Source: a bacterium
Lineage (GTDB): Bacteria > SZUA-182 > DTGQ01
Assembly (NCBI GenBank): GCA_040755755.1
Contig: JBFLZW010000008.1
Coordinates: forward strand, 1-28,544
Direction of reading: 5' to 3'
DNA: 28,544 nucleotides
Part shown: in pieces, positions 16,136 through 20,011 of the stretch
How positions within the stretch are numbered: position 1 is the stretch's first letter
Layout: the number at the start of each line of letters is the position of its first letter
Translations under genes and position numbers: made by a program
Notes under the pieces: model-generated
What the model was told of the DNA's origin: nothing
The model's database searches: none
The model's input: only the letters and a program-made list of their open reading frames with translations

Positions 16136-17143
16136 CTAAAACTCAAGTCTCAACCGAAGGGTCCAGTCCTGGATCTTTGATACTTCTTCATCTTCCACTT
16201 GGGTAATCCGGTATTCAGACATAAGAGTTGCATGCTCATGAAGTTGATAATTGACACCTGCACTTGCCCGGTACTCTTCACCTATCAGTGAACCGGATTC
16301 ATAATCCTGGACTTCGTCCACACCATCGTCATACCCTTCAAACCGTCCGACCAGCTCCAGAACGGAGAGGGGCTTGAAAGCCGCGGAGATGGAATAGGCA
16401 GAATCCTCTGGACGGTTCTGATCCCTTTGCAATGCCCTGATATATTCCGCATCGAAGGTCAGTTTCTCCAGAAAGGCTGCTGACAGACTGGCACCCAGAG
16501 AATCATTGCGCTCATTCACTCCCTGCTCCGAATCAAAGTAAATACTCAGGTTGAAAAATTCCGCCGGAGCAAAGGAGGCATTGAGAATATAGTTACCAAA
16601 ATCATTTTTGAGTTCAGCATTAGGGTCGGCGAAGCGGGCCTCTCTGCCGGAGTAGCCTGCCAGGGAGACATCCATCCACTTAACCTGCTCCAGAGCCAGG
16701 GTAAAGCTTACTGCCGGGGCATTGATTTCATAAGCATCCTGGGTCAGAGGATCGCTGGTCAGGTGATTATTGAACACTCCAAAGGGAAGGCACCACTTTC
16801 CGGCCATGATGGTAAGGGGCATATCCGCAAGCTTCGACAAAGTGATAGCAGCCTCATCCACAACCAGTTGATAACTCTCTTCTTCATCCCCGCCCTCGTA
16901 TTCATAATTAACCACAGCATGAGCTGAAACATGCTCATCAAGCTCACTGTTGATGGACAACTCAAATAAATCCAGCTTGACATCACTGGAATTATCAGTA
17001 TTTTTCTGCTTTGATCCGTACAAATCCAGATCGATGGTTCCTTCAATCTCAAGCTTCTCAGCCTGTACCGTACCAACAAAGCTCAGTACACACGCAAGGA
17101 GGAGATAAATAAAAGCCGGATAAAAAATTTTCTCTTTTCTCAT
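16136..17143 (-). CDS. LbtU-like outer-membrane porin
   Basis: A 335-residue outer-membrane beta-barrel protein. A signal peptide covers about 1-28 (hydrophobic LLLACVLSFVGTVQA), and the chain ends in LRLRLEF with the C-terminal Phe required for barrel insertion. The middle segment, with KWCLPFGVFNNH and LTSDPLTQDAYE, and the strand AGYSGREARF resemble LbtU, the Legionella legiobactin receptor/porin family. That family takes up a chelate without TonB. Here it likely passes a metal or its ligand into the periplasm, judged from its place beside the TonB receptor. The ATG chosen has AAGGGAG upstream; an in-frame codon ten residues earlier lacks one. Its own promoter and leader hairpin lie upstream. 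Porin assignment fairly sure, substrate inferred. Confidence 0.82.
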   Translation of the reverse strand: MRKEKIFYPAFIYLLLACVLSFVGTVQAEKLEIEGTIDLDLYGSKQKNTDNSSDVKLDLFELSINSELDEHVSAHAVVNYEYEGGDEEESYQLVVDEAAITLSKLADMPLTIMAGKWCLPFGVFNNHLTSDPLTQDAYEINAPAVSFTLALEQVKWMDVSLAGYSGREARFADPNAELKNDFGNYILNASFAPAEFFNLSIYFDSEQGVNERNDSLGASLSAAFLEKLTFDAEYIRALQRDQNRPEDSAYSISAAFKPLSVLELVGRFEGYDDGVDEVQDYESGSLIGEEYRASAGVNYQLHEHATLMSEYRITQVEDEEVSKIQDWTLRLRLEF

Positions 17144-17230
17144 TCTTTCTCCCTTTCTGATTCCTTTTCTCACTTGAACCTATTGTACGCGGTCTCTTGA
17201 AATTATGGGTAATTAAGCCCGCCCATAAAC

Positions 17231-17299
17231 AAAAAAAGCCATGAAGATACTCTCATCCGGCTGTTTCCTGGCCGGTGAAAAAGCCTTCATGGCTTTTTT
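17231..17299 (-). promoter_or_regulatory. Conserved leader hairpin, copy B (LbtU-like porin)
   Basis: Same arms as copy A (GCCATGAAG/CTTCATGGC). The inner stem is CCGGC/GCCGG, with AGAGTAT on its 3' side (GAGATAT in copy A), and a seven-U tail follows on the minus strand. It lies 87 bases before the porin start codon and about 97 bases after a good promoter at 17399-17427. It shares most of its upstream leader with copy A, so the two leaders are probably duplicates. Confidence 0.75.
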
Positions 17300-17398
17300 A
17301 TAACCTGACTTTTATTTCGCCTTCTTTTCTTTCTGTGATCGGAAATAACTTGCTTTTGTTTAGTCTTTCGCTCCTTCTCGAAGCAATTATTGCTATAA

Positions 17399-17427
17399 TA
17401 AATACCAACTGATTCTCTTTTTGTCAA
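17399..17427 (-). promoter_or_regulatory. Sigma-70-type promoter for the porin gene
   Basis: On the minus strand TTGACA (17427-17422) and TATTTA (17404-17399) are separated by 17 bases. The -10 is preceded by TTGG, shared with the promoter at 19087-19115 and with a box near 16096. It lies directly beyond the terminator of the His-rich gene, so the porin has its own transcript. Confidence 0.65.
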
Positions 17428-17457
17428 GGGAAAACTTCCAACCTGATTGTCCCTTCC

Positions 17458-17496
17458 AAAGAGCCGGTACCTTCAAAAAGAGGCTACCGGCTCTTT
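17458..17496 (-). terminator. Terminator of the His-rich peptide gene
   Basis: A perfect 12-bp stem (AAAGAGCCGGTA and its complement) with a 15-base loop starts 15 bases past the stop codon at 17511. The A/T ends of the stem give a short U-run on both strands. It separates the His-rich transcript from the porin promoter. Confidence 0.75.
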
Positions 17497-17510
17497 TCCA
17501 GGGTTCAGTT

Positions 17511-17732
17511 TTAATGCTGATGGCTATGTTGTTCGTCGTGATGCTGATGATCAGTGTGGAGTGAACCATGCTCGCCTGCTGTCAGGTGCACGTGTTCATG
17601 ACTGTGAGTTACTGTTCCGGCGGTGTGTTCATGCTCGTGAGACCAGTCACCATGTTTGTGTACATGAGAATGACGGGATTCAGGATGAGTATGCTCGTGA
17701 GTATGTTTTTCATGTTTCTCATGATGCGACAT
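17511..17732 (-). CDS. Histidine-rich metal-binding peptide
   Basis: A 73-residue cytoplasmic peptide in which about two fifths of the residues are His, mixed with Glu, Thr, Ser and Lys, for example MSHHEKHEKHTHEHTHPE at the start and HHDEQHSHQH at the end. There is no Cys, signal peptide or membrane segment. It resembles, in composition only, the nickel-storage proteins Hpn and Hpn-like of Helicobacter and the His-rich tails of nickel chaperones such as HypB and SlyD. Nickel, cobalt or zinc buffering is the likely role. Two overlapping purine-rich sites (AGGAGGTGAAAGGAG) precede the ATG. It has its own promoter (17852-17880) and its own terminator, so it is expressed alone. The AT-rich leader between them can fold through AGGGG and CCCCT blocks near 17755-17805. 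Confidence 0.85.
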   Translation of the reverse strand: MSHHEKHEKHTHEHTHPESRHSHVHKHGDWSHEHEHTAGTVTHSHEHVHLTAGEHGSLHTDHQHHDEQHSHQH

Positions 17733-17851
17733 ACTCCTTTCACCTCCTTTCGTGAAATTCTCCCCTCTACATCAATCAAGGGGGCTTATATCACCCCTCT
17801 ATCATAAGATGGAAAAATAATTTGAAAGAGGCATATTATATTTTGTTGCTT

Positions 17852-17880
17852 ATAATAACGGATCTCATCATTTAGTGCAA
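17852..17880 (-). promoter_or_regulatory. Sigma-70-type promoter for the His-rich peptide
   Basis: On the minus strand TTGCAC (17880-17875) and TATTAT (17857-17852) are separated by exactly 17 bases, and transcription would begin about 110 bases before the His-rich gene. Hairpin copy C lies upstream of this promoter, not in the leader it would produce. Confidence 0.65.
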
Positions 17881-17922
17881 CTATTATCTTTAAAATATTA
17901 AAAAGCGATAGCTTTAAGGAAT

Positions 17923-17980
17923 AAAAAAAGCCATGAAGGAACCCCGGTCTCTGAACCGGAAGATAAGCCTTCATGGCTTT
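17923..17980 (-). terminator. Conserved hairpin, copy C (after cooT)
   Basis: The arms GCCATGAAGG/CCTTCATGGC enclose an inner stem (TTCCGGT with ACCGGGG), and seven U follow on the minus strand but not on the plus strand. It lies about 60 bases after the cooT stop and before the promoter of the His-rich gene. Here it best fits a 3' terminator of the DUF3842-cooT transcript, or an attenuator for read-through into the His-rich gene. Same family as copies A, B and D. Confidence 0.7.
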
Positions 17981-17998
17981 GATACTTCTAACTATTAC

Positions 17999-18037
17999 TC
18001 CATTTCGGGCATCTTGTCCTCCATTTCGGGCATCTTG
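17999..18037 (-). repeat. 21-bp period direct repeat downstream of cooT
   Basis: An identical 18-base sequence occurs at 17999-18016 and 18020-18037, a 21-base period. On the minus strand, just after the cooT stop, it reads ATG CCC GAA ATG GAG GAC AAG and repeats, giving the tiny frame MPEMEDKMPEME and a stop, in another frame than cooT. With no ribosome binding site it may be a relic of a longer CooT tail or only a DNA repeat. The rest of the 309-base gap to the His-rich gene holds hairpin C and a promoter. Confidence 0.6.
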
Positions 18038-18041
18038 CCGG

Positions 18042-18236
18042 TTATTCCGTTTTCTCAAGAATAATCTTATGATCGATTAACGAAATTTTTTTAATTTTCC
18101 CCTGTAAAATTTTTTGATCGCCGAATATATCGACAATTAACAAACTATTTTCAGTCTCAGGTTGAATCACATCTACCGATTCCATAAAAAGTTCTTCATT
18201 CCCTTCCGTTTCAACATAGGCATTTGCTTCGCACAT
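18042..18236 (-). CDS. cooT: CooT-family nickel-binding protein
   Basis: CooT is a small cytoplasmic nickel chaperone linked to maturation of the nickel CO dehydrogenase; related proteins occur widely in anaerobes. The 64-residue product starts MCEANAYV, the family signature in which Cys2 is the nickel ligand. It continues with EELFMESVDVIQPE, VDIFGDQKILQGKIKKISLIDHKIILE, matching the small beta-barrel of the family from end to end. The start is put at 18236 because of the conserved MCEA; a GTG four codons earlier is closer to GAGAGAAA and remains possible. The start lies 26 bases inside the DUF3842 gene, so the two are translationally coupled. No CO dehydrogenase or hydrogenase gene is in the window. 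Confidence 0.88.
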   Translation of the reverse strand: MCEANAYVETEGNEELFMESVDVIQPETENSLLIVDIFGDQKILQGKIKKISLIDHKIILEKTE

Positions 18237-18660
18237 GATTTTTTTCACTTTCTCTCATTTCCTTAATCTTTTGAATGAGTTTATCAGTCAGATGCGGCAG
18301 CGGCTCGCCTTGATGGCCGATAAGGGAAACATCCTCTATGGGAAGAGGTAATAAGAGTTTCCAGGCCCTGCTGTTGGCAATAGCCTCCGCCATTTTTGGG
18401 GTTAGTTCTCCCAGCATGGAATTTGCCATGATCACATTAACCGTTCCGATAATAACGTCTACACGATCAGCAACATACATGATTGCATTTTCTCCGGAAG
18501 CACCCCGGTTTGCCTTGGCTTTCATCATAACCGAAGTAGCCAGAGAATTCGTACCGAGGGCGATGATTTCCAGAGACTGAAATTCCACCTCCTCTCTGAG
18601 CCGTTTGATGACGTAACTCCCGATACCACCAGCATGTCCATCGACAACCGCTATGATCAA
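18211..18660 (-). CDS. DUF3842 family protein
   Basis: A 149-residue soluble protein of unknown function. It has the full DUF3842 pattern: AVVDGHAGGIGSYVIKRLRE near the N-terminus, a nucleotide-fold-like glycine loop. Then follow EIIALGTNSLATSVMMKAKA, GASGENAIMYVADRVDVIIG, IMANSMLGELTPKMAEAI, and LLPLPIEDVSLIG. In genomes I know of it is often next to CooT, as here. The start is taken at a TTG (18660) eight bases after AGGAGGG, which also gives the family's usual short N-terminus. An ATG at 18687 would add nine residues but has no such site. Its 3' end overlaps cooT by 26 bases. Transcription probably starts at 19087-19115, leaving a leader of about 400 bases with two hairpins. Confidence 0.82.
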   Translation of the reverse strand: MIIAVVDGHAGGIGSYVIKRLREEVEFQSLEIIALGTNSLATSVMMKAKANRGASGENAIMYVADRVDVIIGTVNVIMANSMLGELTPKMAEAIANSRAWKLLLPLPIEDVSLIGHQGEPLPHLTDKLIQKIKEMRESEKNHVRSKCLC

Positions 18661-18729
18661 CAGATTGCCCTCCTCATGATAGTCCATACCCGGTCACTGA
18701 ATATCCCCTCATAAAAAGCTGCCTGCGGC

Positions 18730-18759
18730 GGGCTACATCCATTGGTTTGGATGTAGCCC
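18730..18759 (-). promoter_or_regulatory. 12-bp hairpin in the DUF3842-cooT leader
   Basis: A perfect 12-bp stem (GGGCTACATCCA and its complement) closes a 6-base loop about 70 bases before the chosen DUF3842 start. On the minus strand it is followed by a GC-rich dozen bases and then TTTTT, so it could terminate or pause. The remaining 662-base gap up to 19322 otherwise holds hairpin D, two divergent promoter-like sites and no further gene I can support. Confidence 0.5.
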
Positions 18760-18927
18760 TATCCATAAGGGAAATAATGAATCCCACCACGATGATGGAA
18801 TCGTGATGGCTGATGAACATAACCCCGGCTTAAAAGTACCGGTGGTTCTGTGATTGTTCCTGGTTCACCGTCATCAGCAGTCACTTCCTGTTTTTCCGGA
18901 GAATAAACCCTCCATCTCCGGAAAAAC

Positions 18928-18980
18928 AAAAAGCCATGAAAGCTTTCGGATATTCCGTCCGAAAAAAGCCTTCATGGCTT
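18928..18980 (-). promoter_or_regulatory. Conserved leader hairpin, copy D (DUF3842-cooT)
   Basis: The arms pair over 14 bp (GCCATGAAGGCTTT with AAAGCTTTCATGGC, one G-U), with inner stem TCGGA/TCCGA and a U-tract on the minus strand only. No minus-strand gene lies upstream, since the next gene to the right is on the plus strand. Copy D therefore cannot be an ordinary 3' terminator and must sit in the leader of the DUF3842-cooT transcript, about 104 bases after its promoter. This is the copy that most strongly indicates regulation. Confidence 0.75.
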
Positions 18981-19086
18981 AAATGGCTTAAATAATTACA
19001 ACCTTCTCCCTTGCACTTGAGGGAAAGGATATCTCTTTTTACCTCTCCCACTTCTTCGTGAGATTGATTTTGAGTAATTTCTGTAA

Positions 19087-19115
19087 TTAATACCAAGAGA
19101 AGTTGTTCTTGTCAA
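19087..19115 (-). promoter_or_regulatory. Sigma-70-type promoter for DUF3842-cooT
   Basis: On the minus strand a perfect TTGACA (19115-19110) is followed after exactly 17 bases by TATTAA (19092-19087), again preceded by TTGG. The match to the porin promoter in both boxes and in the TTGGTATT junction suggests the same kind of control for both. Confidence 0.7.
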
Positions 19116-19252
19116 GAGATTTATTCTTTCCGGCAGCTCACCCCAAATGCGTTCTGGGGGTCAACGACCGCATTGCCTTCAGATATTTATGTAACATCCT
19201 GAATCTTCACCAATAGCGGAGGAGAATCAATTTATCCTGGTGAATTATTTGC

Positions 19253-19282
19253 TTGACGTGTCGATAAATTTATTGATACACT
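19253..19282 (+). promoter_or_regulatory. Promoter with overlapping operator-like palindrome
   Basis: TTGACG (19253-19258) and TACACT (19277-19282), 18 bases apart, could drive the HTH gene at 19323. Between them lies an inverted repeat (19258-19279) centred on AAATTT with 9 of 11 positions paired. A repressor bound there would block the promoter; the HTH protein encoded downstream is the obvious candidate, by inference. Confidence 0.45.
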
Positions 19283-19322
19283 ATGATAGTTCACGAAATA
19301 TTTAACCAATAAAGGGAAAATC

Positions 19323-19514
19323 ATGGAACCTAAATTTTATACAATCAAAGAAGTAGCTCAATTACTGAGAGTAAGCGAGCTATGGGTAAGGCGAAGGATG
19401 GATAAAGGCGAAATCCCTTCTTTCAAACTTGGCCGAAAAAGGCTCTTTAAAAAAGAAGAGATTGAGCAATGGATTGAGTCTCAAAAGGATGAAGCAAAGG
19501 CAGCCACAAGATGA
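19323..19514 (+). CDS. Excisionase-family helix-turn-helix protein
   Basis: A 63-residue DNA-binding protein of the HTH_17/excisionase (MerR-like) type: YTIKEVAQLLRVSELWVRRR (helix-turn-helix, about 6-25), then MDKGEIPSFKLGRKRLFKKEEIEQWI, the small wing in which a Gly-Arg-Lys loop and a Trp near the end are typical. Members of this family act as phage or integrative-element excision factors, or as small regulators in toxin-antitoxin and other accessory loci. AAAGGG lies upstream of the ATG. Its last codons overlap the start of the next gene (ATGA). No integrase is present in the window, so a regulator role, possibly autoregulation at the palindrome upstream, is as likely as excision. Confidence 0.88.
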   Translation: MEPKFYTIKEVAQLLRVSELWVRRRMDKGEIPSFKLGRKRLFKKEEIEQWIESQKDEAKAATR

Positions 19515-19819
19515 GCACTATTACCCAGGGAATAGAACTGTTCAGTATCTTCGCGGAGACCTGGGGCAAAGAAAAAGCTCAGGTTATAGTGCGAGATATT
19601 GAAGCAATCATAGACTCTCGTAAACATGATCTTGCTACCAAGGGGGATATCCTGGAAGTAAAAAGGGACATCCTGGAAGTGAAAAGAGAAATCAAAGAAC
19701 TTGAGTTGAAAATAGAGCAGGCGAAATCCAGCACGATTAAATGGGTAGTCGGCTGGATGGTCGGTCTTATCATTGCTCAAACAGCAGCAATTACCACTAT
19801 ATTCTTGCTTCTCAAGTAG
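19511..19819 (+). CDS. Coiled-coil protein with C-terminal membrane anchor
   Basis: A 102-residue protein, coupled by a 4-base overlap to the HTH gene. The N-terminal helix (about 5-35) is followed by a coiled coil made of repeated heptads: DILEVKR twice, then EIKELEL and KIEQAKS (about 46-73). A single membrane helix follows (about 76-100, WVVGWMVGLIIAQTAAITTIFLLL). The layout recalls the DUF1640/CCDC90 group, of unknown function in bacteria. The two DILEVKR heptads are encoded by a 21-base near-identical DNA duplication, so the coil has recently grown or varies in length. The ribosome binding site is weak, consistent with translational coupling. Function not known. Confidence 0.8.
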   Translation: MSTITQGIELFSIFAETWGKEKAQVIVRDIEAIIDSRKHDLATKGDILEVKRDILEVKREIKELELKIEQAKSSTIKWVVGWMVGLIIAQTAAITTIFLLLK

Positions 19820-19849
19820 AAGGAAAATTATAAGTAGAAGGAAAATTAT
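19814..19849 (+). repeat. 18-bp perfect tandem duplication at a stop codon
   Basis: The unit AAGTAGAAGGAAAATTAT occurs twice without a gap. The first copy contains the stop codon of the coiled-coil gene (TAG at 19817-19819), so the duplication extends the 3' untranslated region. Its unit contains GAAGGA, a possible ribosome binding site, but no gene begins at a suitable distance. Confidence 0.85.
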
Positions 19850-20011
19850 AATGCGAATTAAGGGTTAAAAACCATCAAGAACAGAGCAGCAGATAGCTTA
19901 CCAAAGACATGTACCATTAACCCATTATACGATCGCACCTTGGAGGCGATTTGGATAGGAGGCTTTGTCTGCATAGGCTTCTCCCCGGTACAATAAAAAG
20001 AGAGGTTACAG

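Noticed and set aside
17447-17807. Plus-strand frames rich in Cys, Val and Met opposite the His-rich gene
   Set aside because: They are the complement of His codons (CAT/CAC read as ATG/GTG) and not independent genes.
17786-18058. 90-codon minus-strand frame across hairpin C
   Set aside because: It overlaps the end of cooT, a DNA repeat, the hairpin and the promoter of the His-rich gene; low-complexity and without a ribosome binding site.
18928-18980. Copies of the conserved hairpin as ordinary intrinsic terminators only
   Set aside because: Copy D has no minus-strand gene upstream to terminate and lies downstream of a good promoter, so a purely terminating role does not explain the set, although it may suit copy C.
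18881-19096. 71-codon minus-strand frame across hairpin D
   Set aside because: It begins within the -10 region of the promoter at 19087-19115 and runs through the conserved hairpin, so it cannot be a translated gene of that transcript.
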